From Bacillus massilinigeriensis (GTDB lineage Bacteria > Bacillota > Bacilli > Bacillales > Cytobacillaceae), in contig NZ_LT630004.1 in the NCBI RefSeq assembly GCF_900111815.1, forward strand, positions 2,354,697 to 2,418,696: DNA of 64,000 bases, read 5' to 3'. The position numbers and the translations under genes were made by a program. The notes beneath the pieces were generated by a model, which saw only the letters and a program-made list of their open reading frames with translations, did no database searches and had not been told where the DNA came from. Each line of letters opens with the position of its first letter. Position 1 is the stretch's first letter. Shown here piece after piece: positions 8,542-16,628 of this stretch.

Positions 8542-9288
8542 ATGAAGGATATTTTAACCTATCATTCTTGGGATGAAAGAAAAGTAAATGAGATTAATAC
8601 TAAGCTGCATGACTCAATGGATGTGCTTAATTGGACATTCAAGGAATATGGAGATGAAGTCGTATACGCATGCAGTTTCGGAGCAGAAGGAATGGTTATG
8701 CTTGACTTGATTTACAGAGTGAAGCGCGATGCAAAAGTACGCTTTCTTGATACAGAACTACACTTTTCCGAAACCTATCGTCTCATTGAAAGAGCCAAGA
8801 AAAAGTATCCTGAAATGGATATTGAATGCATCAAGCCTTCATTGAGCCTTCAAGTTCAGGAAGAGATTTACGGAGAGAGGCTATGGGAAAGAAGTCCGGA
8901 TAAGTGCTGCCACTTGAGAAAGGTAGTACCGCTGGCCGAACAGCTTGAGGGAAGAGCAGCATGGATCTCGGGTCTAAGGACAGGGCAGTCTCCTGAACGG
9001 GATAAACTTCAGTTTATTAACAAAGATGAAAAATTCCAATCTATCAAAATATGTCCCTTAATCCATTGGTCATGGGAAGACATCTGGTCCTACATCAAAC
9101 TTCATCAGCTCCCCTATAATGAACTGCACGACAAGAACTACCCAAGTATCGGCTGCAAGGTGTGCACCCTTCCCGCCTCCAATCCAGAAGACCTTCGTTC
9201 AGGAAGATGGGCGAATACAAACAAGAAAGAGTGCGGCTTACACAAAGTGTTCAGTGATGCAGAAAAAGGAGGAGTTACCATTGATTAA
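8542..9288 (+). CDS. cysH: Assimilatory adenylyl-sulfate reductase (CysH)
   Basis: A 248-residue PAPS/APS reductase. The PP-loop region reads [12 protein letters not shown], and the four Cys of the [4Fe-4S] cluster are visible as DKCCHLRK and GCKVCTLP, which mark the APS-reducing type rather than the cluster-free PAPS type. The redox-active C-terminal motif is KKECGLH. It converts APS to sulfite with thioredoxin as donor. I chose the ATG at 8542 with GGGAGG upstream. Its stop overlaps the sat start, and the absence of cysJI or cysC nearby suggests that the sulfite goes to ComA. Confidence 0.93.
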   Translation: MKDILTYHSWDERKVNEINTKLHDSMDVLNWTFKEYGDEVVYACSFGAEGMVMLDLIYRVKRDAKVRFLDTELHFSETYRLIERAKKKYPEMDIECIKPSLSLQVQEEIYGERLWERSPDKCCHLRKVVPLAEQLEGRAAWISGLRTGQSPERDKLQFINKDEKFQSIKICPLIHWSWEDIWSYIKLHQLPYNELHDKNYPSIGCKVCTLPASNPEDLRSGRWANTNKKECGLHKVFSDAEKGGVTID

Positions 9289-10432
9289 ACCTCATGGCGG
9301 AAAGCTTATTTGCTGTTTAGGTGAAGAAAGTGCAGAATCTTCCTCCTTAAGGATAGAAATGGACAATATGGCCATGGCAGACCTAGAGTTGATTGCAATC
9401 GGCGGTTACAGTCCATTAGAAGGTTTCATGGGGCAGAACGACTACAAATCCGTCATTGAAAACATGCGGCTGTCTTCAGGGTTGCCGTGGAGTATTCCTG
9501 TGACGCTGGCGATAAGTGAACAGGAGGCCGCCCAGCTTTCTTATGGAGATAATGTGGATCTTATAAGAGATGGCGAACGTTACGGTACAATGACTGTTAC
9601 AGATATGTTCACTCCTGATAAAAAAACCGAAGCAGAAAAAGTGTTTCGGACAACAGATATTGACCACCCAGGAGTCCAAAAGCTGTACAGCCGCCCAAAC
9701 ATTTATATCGGTGGCCCTGTTGCAGTATTCAAGAGGGTAAAAAGAGATCAATTCAGCCAGTATTTCCTTACACCTGCCGAAACAAGGGAACAATTTGCGA
9801 GGAGAGGCTGGAAAACGATTGTCGGTTTCCAAACAAGGAACCCAGTACACCGGGCACATGAGTATATCCAGAAAACCGCTTTGGAATCAGTGGACGGTCT
9901 TCTTCTTCATCCGCTTGTTGGGGAAACAAAAGCCGATGATATCCCCGCTGATATCCGTATGGAAAGCTATCGTGTCCTTCTGGAAAACTACTATCCCAAA
10001 GAGCGGACAATGCTTGCCGTTTTTCCGGCAGCGATGCGTTATGCTGGCCCGAGGGAAGCTGTCTTCCACGCTATTGTACGTAAGAATTTTGGATGTACCC
10101 ACTTTATTGTTGGCCGAGATCATGCCGGGGTAGGAAGTTATTATGGAACGTATGACGCACACAGGATTTTTTCCTTCTTCACAGAGGAGGAAATTGGCAT
10201 TGAAACGATGTTTTTTGAAAACAGCTTTTATTGCAATAAATGCGGGAATATGGGTTCAACAAAAACATGCCCGCACAAGGAGGAGGATCGGCTAATCCTT
10301 TCCGGGACGAAAGTGCGGGCAATGCTGAGGAATGGCCAGCTTCCTCCTAAGGAATTTAGCCGACCTGAAGTTGTCCAAGTGCTGATTACTGGAATGCGCG
10401 AAAAAGTGCAACAGCTAAAAGCGCTAGAATAG
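9281..10432 (+). CDS. sat: Sulfate adenylyltransferase (ATP sulfurylase)
   Basis: A 383-residue protein, as expected for the monofunctional bacterial Sat family. It has an N-terminal PUA-like domain and a nucleotidyltransferase domain with [12 protein letters not shown] (HxxH motif), [10 protein letters not shown]-type loop ([10 protein letters not shown]) and CNKCG...CPHK cysteines seen in zinc-containing forms. It makes APS from sulfate and ATP. The start is a TTG at 9281 behind AAAGGAGGA, overlapping the cysH stop by 8 bp, so the two are coupled. The 3' end overlaps the convergent DUF445 gene by 9 bp. Confidence 0.93.
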   Translation: MIKPHGGKLICCLGEESAESSSLRIEMDNMAMADLELIAIGGYSPLEGFMGQNDYKSVIENMRLSSGLPWSIPVTLAISEQEAAQLSYGDNVDLIRDGERYGTMTVTDMFTPDKKTEAEKVFRTTDIDHPGVQKLYSRPNIYIGGPVAVFKRVKRDQFSQYFLTPAETREQFARRGWKTIVGFQTRNPVHRAHEYIQKTALESVDGLLLHPLVGETKADDIPADIRMESYRVLLENYYPKERTMLAVFPAAMRYAGPREAVFHAIVRKNFGCTHFIVGRDHAGVGSYYGTYDAHRIFSFFTEEEIGIETMFFENSFYCNKCGNMGSTKTCPHKEEDRLILSGTKVRAMLRNGQLPPKEFSRPEVVQVLITGMREKVQQLKALE

Positions 10433-11680
10433 AAGTTTGAAACTTGTTAACACAAGTCCAATGAAAAAGCCGCAAACTGCTCCATTTACCCGAATCCATT
10501 GAAGGTCCTTGCCAATATTATTCTCCATCATATCAATCAATGTTTCTGTGTCATAATGATCAAGATTTTCTTTTACAAGGCGGCCAATCTTGGAGTGATT
10601 CTTTTCAATGGCGGCAGCGATCTGTTTATGTGCCCACGCTTCCATCATCGTCATTCGATCTTCGTTTTCTTTTAGATTGGCGATAAATCGCTTGAGCACC
10701 GGCATCACATACTGAACAATAAAAGTCTCTTCCTCGGCAGCCGTAAGCAATCGGGACTTCGCTTGCTCCAGTAGATTCTTGATTTCATGGGAAACTTCCA
10801 AGTCTTGTACAGCTTTGTTTTTCCACTGTTCTATTTCCAACATCAGGTTTTCACGGGCAGGAAAGCCGCTTATCTCCTCCCTGATTCGCTCCTGGATCAT
10901 CAGGCGATAGCGGTTATCCTGTCTGCTGACATTTTTGATTCGTTTCTGAATGAAGGTTTGGAGCATTTGTCCGATTTTTTCCTCGTTTATTAGGTGGCCG
11001 AATGAAGTCAGTGCAAACTTAAGCATACCATCGGCTTCTGTCGTTTCAATAAGCTGTTTTCCCATCTTTCCAAGGGCGTGTTTCGACTCTTCTTTCGCGG
11101 CCCATTTCCCGATTTCCGAAAGAAAGTAATCAAACGCCTTTTCATCGTATTGTCTTTGCACGATAGACTGGGATGCCTTCGTAATGAGGCCCTTCGAGTC
11201 AGCAGAAATCAGCTTTTCCTTCAGTTCCTTCTCAAGAATCGGCACAAGCTTGTCTATATCGATGGTCTTGACTGCTTCCCGGATGATGGTCCTAAGTGCA
11301 TCCTGAAACGTTTCCTTCTCCATTTCATTTTCTGCAATTGAAAGAATTCGTTCCATAAATTTCATTTGCTTCATCTTACCAAGGATGCTTTCTTTTGTAA
11401 GCCATTCTTCTTCAAGCATCCTTGTCAATGCTTTTGTCAATCTATCTCTGTTGTGAGGAAGAAGCGCAGTATGCGGGATGGGAATCCCAAGTGGATGCCG
11501 GAATAAAGCTGTCACAGCAAACCAATCCGCCAGACCGCCAACAAGACCTGCTTCAAAGCCGCCTTGCAAGAGCCTTCCCCAAATAGAATCATGAAAAGGT
11601 ATTGTCGAGAGGAAACCTGCTCCCATAAGTGCCAATGATATCCCTGCTAAATATCTAGATTTTTGTCCGTTTCTATCCAT
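10424..11680 (-). CDS. DUF445 family membrane protein
   Basis: A 418-residue protein with membrane segments at both ends (about 10-55 and 395-415) and a long soluble alpha-helical middle. The N-terminal signature [28 protein letters not shown] is diagnostic of DUF445. Function is unknown; members are membrane-anchored and common in Bacilli. Start ATG with GAGGGAG upstream. No operon partner. Confidence 0.85.
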   Translation of the reverse strand: MDRNGQKSRYLAGISLALMGAGFLSTIPFHDSIWGRLLQGGFEAGLVGGLADWFAVTALFRHPLGIPIPHTALLPHNRDRLTKALTRMLEEEWLTKESILGKMKQMKFMERILSIAENEMEKETFQDALRTIIREAVKTIDIDKLVPILEKELKEKLISADSKGLITKASQSIVQRQYDEKAFDYFLSEIGKWAAKEESKHALGKMGKQLIETTEADGMLKFALTSFGHLINEEKIGQMLQTFIQKRIKNVSRQDNRYRLMIQERIREEISGFPARENLMLEIEQWKNKAVQDLEVSHEIKNLLEQAKSRLLTAAEEETFIVQYVMPVLKRFIANLKENEDRMTMMEAWAHKQIAAAIEKNHSKIGRLVKENLDHYDTETLIDMMENNIGKDLQWIRVNGAVCGFFIGLVLTSFKLLF

Positions 11681-12215
11681 TTATGCTCCCTCGATTTACA
11701 TTTTGTTTGTTGGCGAGTTCGCTTTTACTTTCCACGACAATGGAACATAGCCTTCTATATTATATGAAAACAACTTTTCTTCTGTAAAGGAAACCATGTA
11801 GATTAAAAATGAGGAAATTTTTTTGTTACTTACTTATCTATGCAGGACAACGGTGACAGCGCTCCCATGAAATGACAACAGAAGCACCTTCCTTGTTCCC
11901 CGCACCCATTATTTGTTACGATAGTATTCGGGTGAGGGCTAAAGAGCCGTGGCGCCTGCAAGGACAGGTTGCAGGGCAAAGGCAGGGACTTCTCCTAAAA
12001 TGCATGTACTTAAATCCAAAAACACCGTAGTAATGCATGGTATTACCTTGCGAATAGCATTTTTAAGGCAAATGACGTTATTTTCTGTGTGTTTTTTTCA
12101 AACGTCCTCCGTTTTTCTATTCCCCAAATCTTTCCAATGCTATGCAAAAATCCCTTTTGCCTTTGCTGTTGTGATGTGCTCAATGCCCTTTTCCCGATAA
12201 TTAGGGAGGGATTCT
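11681..12215. other. 535-bp intergenic region with possible structured leader of the BCCT gene
   Basis: No gene is supported here. On the plus strand there is a 7-bp perfect stem (11955-11961 with 11969-11975) and several GC-rich runs between about 11930 and 11995, against an AT-rich background. I compared it by eye with ydaO, SAM, lysine, glycine, guanidine and T-box consensus elements and found no match. A candidate promoter at 11893-11922 would give a leader of about 285 nt before opuD-like. Confidence 0.35.
11893..11922 (+). promoter_or_regulatory. Candidate sigma-A promoter upstream of the BCCT transporter
   Basis: TTGTTC (11893-11898) and TACGAT (11917-11922) with an 18-bp spacer. Both hexamers deviate from consensus, so this is tentative. 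Confidence 0.35.
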
Positions 12216-13745
12216 ATGAAGAAACTGTCACCTGTATTTACGATATCCGTGACGATTACAGTACTTTTTATCATTTGGGGGCTAATACCGGCCGATGTCT
12301 TGCCTACAGGCAATCTTGAACATGTGACTAAAATTGTTCAAGGATTCATTATTGAAAAATTCGGATGGTTTTATTTGTTGGCTGCTTCCAGTTTCTTAAT
12401 TTTCGCTTTGTTTCTAGTTTTATCCAGGTATGGAAACGTCCGACTTGGCAAGGATAGCGATAAGCCAGAGTATAGCTACTTGACTTGGTTTGCTATGCTA
12501 TTTTCCGCCGGGATGGGAATCGGCCTTGTATTCTGGGGAGTCGCAGAGCCTATGAATCATTATTATGCACCGCCTTTCGCAGAAGGGCAGACCCCCGAGG
12601 CTGCAAGGGCAGCGATGCGCTACTCATTTTTTCACTGGGGGCTGCATCCTTGGGCAATCTATACCGTCATTGGACTAGCACTTGCCTACTTCCAGTTTAG
12701 GAAAGGCCAGCCTGGTGTCATCAGTTCACTGTTAAGACCATTGCTTGGAGATAAAGTTGATGGCGCAATTGGTACAGCGGTTGACTGCATTGCTGTTTTT
12801 GCCACTGTTTTTGGTGTTGCCACATCACTAGGTCTTGGAGCAATACAAATTAGCGGAGGTTTATCCCATACTTTCAGTGGAATCAGCAATGGCTTTGGAA
12901 CGCAGCTTGCTGTCATTGCGGTGGCTACAGTGCTGTTCATGCTATCGGCTCAGACTGGTTTAAACAAAGGAATCAAATTTTTGAGCAACTTTAATATCAT
13001 TCTTGCAATCGCTTTGATGCTATTCCTGCTGTTTGTTGGTCCAACCAACTTTATCATGGACCTTTTCACTACTACAATCGGCTCTTATTTGCAAAACCTG
13101 CCGTCAATGAGCTTCCGTTTGAGCCCTTTTGAGCAGGACATCACCTGGTTTCAGGATTGGACTATTTTTTATTGGGCTTGGTGGACTGCCTGGGCTCCTT
13201 TTGTCGGGACGTTTATCGCCCGGATTTCAAAGGGCCGCACCATCCGTGAATTTGTTGTGGGTGTACTGCTCGTGCCTACGATCTTTGGCGCACTTTGGTT
13301 TTCCGTATTCGGCGGAACTGGCATGTACCTCGAATTTTTCGAACATAAGGGATTGATGAAAGTTATCGAGACAAGCGGAAGTGAAGTAGCCCTTTTTTCT
13401 CTTCTTGAAAACTTCCCGTTTTCTTCTGTTCTTTCACTGCTCGCAATTTTCCTAATCAGCACCTTTTTCATCACTTCGGCTGATTCTGCAACCTTCGTCC
13501 TTGGAATGCAGACATCGAACGGCAGCCTTAATCCGCCCAATAGAGTGAAGCTGGCTTGGGGAGTTATTCAGTCTGCATCCGCAGCAATCCTGCTTTGGGC
13601 AGGCGGACTAGAGGCTCTACAGAGAGCATCCATTATTGCCGCTCTTCCATTTGCAGTTGTGATGATTCTTATTGTTATTTCATTAATTAAAGTATTGAAA
13701 AGTGAGAAAGCAGTCCCAATAAAGCTCAAACAGGAGTTGAAATAA
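12216..13745 (+). CDS. opuD: BCCT family glycine betaine/choline transporter (OpuD-like)
   Basis: A 509-residue protein with about 12 membrane helices. Family signatures are GMGIGLVFWGVAEPMNHY (glycine-betaine binding, helix 3) and YWAWWTAWAPFVGTFIARIS (helix 8, aromatic box), followed by the RTIREF loop. BCCT carriers import glycine betaine or related osmolytes with Na+ or H+, and OpuD of B. subtilis is the closest match I recognise in length and sequence. Its C-terminal tail is short. It is monocistronic, with its own terminator. Its neighbourhood (sigma-B activation module, potassium uptake) fits an osmotic-stress role. Confidence 0.88.
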   Translation: MKKLSPVFTISVTITVLFIIWGLIPADVLPTGNLEHVTKIVQGFIIEKFGWFYLLAASSFLIFALFLVLSRYGNVRLGKDSDKPEYSYLTWFAMLFSAGMGIGLVFWGVAEPMNHYYAPPFAEGQTPEAARAAMRYSFFHWGLHPWAIYTVIGLALAYFQFRKGQPGVISSLLRPLLGDKVDGAIGTAVDCIAVFATVFGVATSLGLGAIQISGGLSHTFSGISNGFGTQLAVIAVATVLFMLSAQTGLNKGIKFLSNFNIILAIALMLFLLFVGPTNFIMDLFTTTIGSYLQNLPSMSFRLSPFEQDITWFQDWTIFYWAWWTAWAPFVGTFIARISKGRTIREFVVGVLLVPTIFGALWFSVFGGTGMYLEFFEHKGLMKVIETSGSEVALFSLLENFPFSSVLSLLAIFLISTFFITSADSATFVLGMQTSNGSLNPPNRVKLAWGVIQSASAAILLWAGGLEALQRASIIAALPFAVVMILIVISLIKVLKSEKAVPIKLKQELK

Positions 13746-13773
13746 AAATTCAGTTAACATTTGGGTACACAAG

Positions 13774-13802
13774 AAAGGCAGCCAATGACTCTGGCTGCCT
13801 TT
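13774..13802 (+). terminator. Terminator of the BCCT gene
   Basis: Perfect 11-bp stem (13774-13784 with 13792-13802), 7-nt loop, ending in TTT. Confidence 0.8.
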
Positions 13803-13816
13803 CCACATTTATCAAT

Positions 13817-13841
13817 GTTTTAGCGAACTCCGACAGGGAAT
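13817..13841 (+). promoter_or_regulatory. Sigma-B-like promoter of the YrhK-like gene
   Basis: GTTTTA (13817-13822), 13-bp spacer, GGGAAT (13836-13841). It is close to the sigma-B consensus GTTTAA-N12-15-GGGTAT and about 50 nt ahead of the ribosome binding site. Confidence 0.5.
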
Positions 13842-13900
13842 GAGTAGACTGGGCTTGCATCAAGAGCAATCGCCACTTCGCTTTTGGAGGAGGCTAATAG

Positions 13901-14167
13901 ATGAAAAAAAGCAAGCAAAACAGAATTTCATTCCGTATCGGAAATTACGAAATAGGTTTTGAAAAAAGCAAGTACCTTCTTGCAGCACTTAATGACTTCA
14001 CAGTAGCTATTTGGTTTATGGCAGGCAGCACACTTGTCCTGTTAAATCCCGACAGTAAACTAAAAATCTACCTTTACTTAATGGGGAGTTTTCAGCTATT
14101 AATCCGACCAGCTGCGAAGATTTATCAATCCATTGACGTATTCGAAAATGACAAAAATGACAAATGA
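13901..14167 (+). CDS. YrhK-like domain small membrane protein
   Basis: An 88-residue protein with a short polar N terminus (ISFRIGNYEIGFEKSKY) and two hydrophobic helices (about 27-48 and 53-72), matching the YrhK-like domain family of unknown function. GGAGGAGG precedes the ATG. The sigma-B-like element upstream and the sigma-B regulators downstream suggest general-stress expression. Confidence 0.75.
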   Translation: MKKSKQNRISFRIGNYEIGFEKSKYLLAALNDFTVAIWFMAGSTLVLLNPDSKLKIYLYLMGSFQLLIRPAAKIYQSIDVFENDKNDK

Positions 14168-14241
14168 CACTTTTTATACAATATTAAAGCAATCCCAATT
14201 ATCCGATGCTAGCGCTTTCAAAAGGTTCGTTTTTCCAGAAA

Positions 14242-14282
14242 AAAACGCCAACACCTCATTGGAAATAAGGAGTTGGCGTTTT
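14242..14282 (+). terminator. Terminator downstream of the YrhK-like gene
   Basis: Perfect 11-bp stem (14242-14252 with 14272-14282) with a 19-nt loop, ending in TTTT. It separates the YrhK-like transcript from rsbY. The remaining 190 bp to rsbY holds only the sigma-B-like promoter. Confidence 0.75.
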
Positions 14283-14376
14283 ATGTTTTTAAGCCGCTCT
14301 ATATTTGTACCTCCCTCAAAAAAGGGAGTAAGATAGAATAGAAACAAAAAAATGAATAAAAAAGTAAGCAACATAG

Positions 14377-14401
14377 GTTTGACACCAAAATATTTGGGTA
14401 A
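14377..14401 (+). promoter_or_regulatory. Sigma-B-like promoter of rsbY
   Basis: GTTTGA (14377-14382), 13-bp spacer, GGGTAA (14396-14401). Each hexamer differs from the sigma-B consensus at one position. It lies about 70 bp before the GTG start, the position expected for an autoregulated sigma-B activator. Confidence 0.6.
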
Positions 14402-14470
14402 AGAAAATAGGATATACATATCGTTCTCTTTATAAATAAAAATTATATTACAATAAAAGGGGTTAGTACT

Positions 14471-15601
14471 GTGGGAATCTTGATCGTGGATGACAACAAA
14501 GTCAATTTGTTTGTCATTGAAAAAATATTAAAGCGTGCTGGTTACCTCGACTATACCTCTTTCACCTCCGCTATTGACATGTTCGAGCACTTAGAAAGAG
14601 AAAAAGAAATAACCGCTGATGTAATCCTGATGGATATTATGATGCCGGAACTAGATGGTATTGAAGCGTGCAAGAAATTGCAGCTAAACTCTAAGTGGAA
14701 AGATATCCCCGTCATTTTTGTCACGGCATTGGAGGATTCCTCAAAAGTAGCGGAGGCACTGGAGGTTGGCGGGATGGATTATATCATGAAGCCGATTGAC
14801 AAAACAGAGCTGATTGCGAGATTAAGGGTTGCCCTGCGGCTCAAAGCAGAAAAAGACTGGCATAAGGAACAGGAAGAGCGGATCAGGACAGAGCTTGACC
14901 TTTCCATGCAAGTACAAACCAGCCTCCTCAGCGAACCAATTATCAATAAGGACATTTTCATGAAAGCATCCTACCTTCCCGCCAACAAGCTTGCCGGGGA
15001 TATGTACCATTGGCACAGAATCGATGAACATCGTTATGCAGCAGTTCTTCTAGATATGATGGGACATGGAATTTCGGCATCTCTTGTCTGCATGTACATT
15101 GCATCAGCCCTCAGGGACGCAATCAGGGGCTGTCCTGCTCCGGAATACGTTGTGGGAGAGTTAAATCGCTGTATGAATGCTCTCAATATGAGAAACCAAG
15201 AAATACCCTATTATTTCACGGGGATATACATAGTCATCGATACAAAGGAAAAGGCGGTCCAGTATGTAAATGCAGGGCACCCTTTCGGATTTGCTCTTAT
15301 AGATAAGAAAGAACTCGTCGAGCTGTCAGAACGAACCTGTGCTGTCGGTTTCTTCGATCAAATCGAAATACATACTAATACGATTGAATACAATGATTCC
15401 ATTCAGCTTCTGCTATTGACGGATGGTGTCGAAGAGACAGCAGAGAAATACGGATTGAACGAATACAATTGCCTGAAGGAGGCTGCCTCAACCTTTTGGA
15501 ATGTGAACAGGCAGATTGAGCCTTTGAATCAGTTGCTCGATAAAAGTCACCAAAAAGATGCAGAAGATGATATGTGCGCAGTAATTATCCAGGCTTATTA
15601 A
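14471..15601 (+). CDS. rsbY: Response regulator-PP2C phosphatase (RsbY-like sigma-B activator)
   Basis: A 376-residue protein. Residues 1-120 are a receiver domain with acidic pair DDN at 7-9, phospho-acceptor Asp55 in LMDIMMPELDG and Lys in MKPIDK. Residues about 165-376 are an RsbU/SpoIIE-type PP2C phosphatase with metal-binding Asp in LAGDMYHW, LLDMMGHGISASL, LLTDGVEE and AEDDMCAV. In the B. cereus group RsbY dephosphorylates the anti-anti-sigma factor RsbV and so frees sigma-B. Start is GTG at 14471 with AAAGGGG upstream. It is convergent with rsbM-rsbK. rsbV, rsbW and sigB are not in the window. Confidence 0.85.
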   Translation: MGILIVDDNKVNLFVIEKILKRAGYLDYTSFTSAIDMFEHLEREKEITADVILMDIMMPELDGIEACKKLQLNSKWKDIPVIFVTALEDSSKVAEALEVGGMDYIMKPIDKTELIARLRVALRLKAEKDWHKEQEERIRTELDLSMQVQTSLLSEPIINKDIFMKASYLPANKLAGDMYHWHRIDEHRYAAVLLDMMGHGISASLVCMYIASALRDAIRGCPAPEYVVGELNRCMNALNMRNQEIPYYFTGIYIVIDTKEKAVQYVNAGHPFGFALIDKKELVELSERTCAVGFFDQIEIHTNTIEYNDSIQLLLLTDGVEETAEKYGLNEYNCLKEAASTFWNVNRQIEPLNQLLDKSHQKDAEDDMCAVIIQAY

Positions 15602-15622
15602 AGGAAAACATGGTCTGATGTT

Positions 15623-15656
15623 AAGCTTGTGGAATAGTTTTTCCACAAGCTTTTTC
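15623..15656 (+). terminator. Terminator of rsbY
   Basis: Perfect 12-bp stem (15623-15634 with 15641-15652), 6-nt loop, followed by TTTCT. Confidence 0.85.
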
Positions 15657-15783
15657 TCTGCTTAGAGACTCCCTTGGTGCATCATAGTTTTAAAAGTTTG
15701 GAAAATCGAAAAAGGACATGACAAATATCCGGGAAGCTCCTCCATACTTATAATCTCAAAAAAAGGGAGGACCTGATGCATAT

Positions 15784-16623
15784 TCAGGCCCTCATTTTCC
15801 TATATATTTTCTCCTCGAAAAAAAACTCTTCAAAATGCCCGTATGCTTCCGTCCGAATACTTTCTTTGCTTCCGATACCCAAGAAACCTTCATCTGCTAA
15901 GCTTGCATTGAAAAGCTGCAAGACATGCTTCTGTAGCTCAAGGTTAAAATAAATCAGGACGTTCCGGCAAATGATGATATGAAATTCATTGAATGATCCG
16001 TCCGTAACAAGATTATGCTGGGCAAACACTATTTTCCTAAGGATTTTCGAATCGAAATAGGCGCACTCGCTGTCTGTCGAGTAGTATTCGGAAAAGGATT
16101 TTTTTCCACCTGAGAGCATGTAATTCGTCGTGTATGCTTTCATTTTTGAAATAGGAATACTGCCTTTTTCCGCTTTTCGTATCACCTTTTCACTCATATC
16201 AGTTGCGTAAATTCTTACCTTTTCCCCAAGTCCTTCTTCTTCCATAAGAATTGCCATGGAATAGGCTTCTTCCCCAGTAGAACAGCCTGCATGCCATATC
16301 CGTATTTCAGGATATTCCGCAAGCTCGGGAACTACTTTTTCTCTGAACGCCTTAAAGAACGCAGGGTCGCGAAACATCTCCGTGACGTTGATGGAAAAAT
16401 CATCAAGCAGTTTTTGAAGCAGCATTTCATTATTTATCACTTCTTCCGTCAGCCTGCTGATGTTTGGAAGCTGCTCCAGCCTTACCCTGTTTTGAACCCT
16501 CCTCATAATAGAAGACCTCATATATTTCCTAAAATCAAAGCCTGACAGCCTATGCAAGGCTGCCAGGAGCAAATCTAACTCTAATTCTTCTTTTTCCAAA
16601 AACTTATCGTCCGTCATGTCCAT
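15784..16623 (-). CDS. rsbM: CheR-type methyltransferase (RsbM-like)
   Basis: A 279-residue SAM-dependent protein glutamate methyltransferase. An N-terminal helical domain (about 15-80, GFDFRKYMRSSIMRRVQNR) is followed by a Rossmann domain with IWHAGCSTGEEAYSMAIL (SAM loop), RIYATDMSE and IICRNVLIYF, all canonical CheR motifs. No chemoreceptors or other che genes are nearby. Instead it follows the hybrid kinase gene by 5 bp. This pairing matches RsbM, which in B. cereus methylates RsbK and damps sigma-B activation. Function here is inferred from that context. Confidence 0.85.
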   Translation of the reverse strand: MDMTDDKFLEKEELELDLLLAALHRLSGFDFRKYMRSSIMRRVQNRVRLEQLPNISRLTEEVINNEMLLQKLLDDFSINVTEMFRDPAFFKAFREKVVPELAEYPEIRIWHAGCSTGEEAYSMAILMEEEGLGEKVRIYATDMSEKVIRKAEKGSIPISKMKAYTTNYMLSGGKKSFSEYYSTDSECAYFDSKILRKIVFAQHNLVTDGSFNEFHIIICRNVLIYFNLELQKHVLQLFNASLADEGFLGIGSKESIRTEAYGHFEEFFFEEKIYRKMRA

Positions 16624-16628
16624 TCCCC

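Noticed and set aside
10424-10432. Possible truncation of sat or the DUF445 gene at their overlap
   Set aside because: Both proteins have their normal length; this is a simple 9-bp convergent overlap.
11930-12100. c-di-AMP or other known riboswitch before the BCCT gene
   Set aside because: The conserved ydaO blocks that are obvious before ktrB are absent here, and no other class consensus could be matched.
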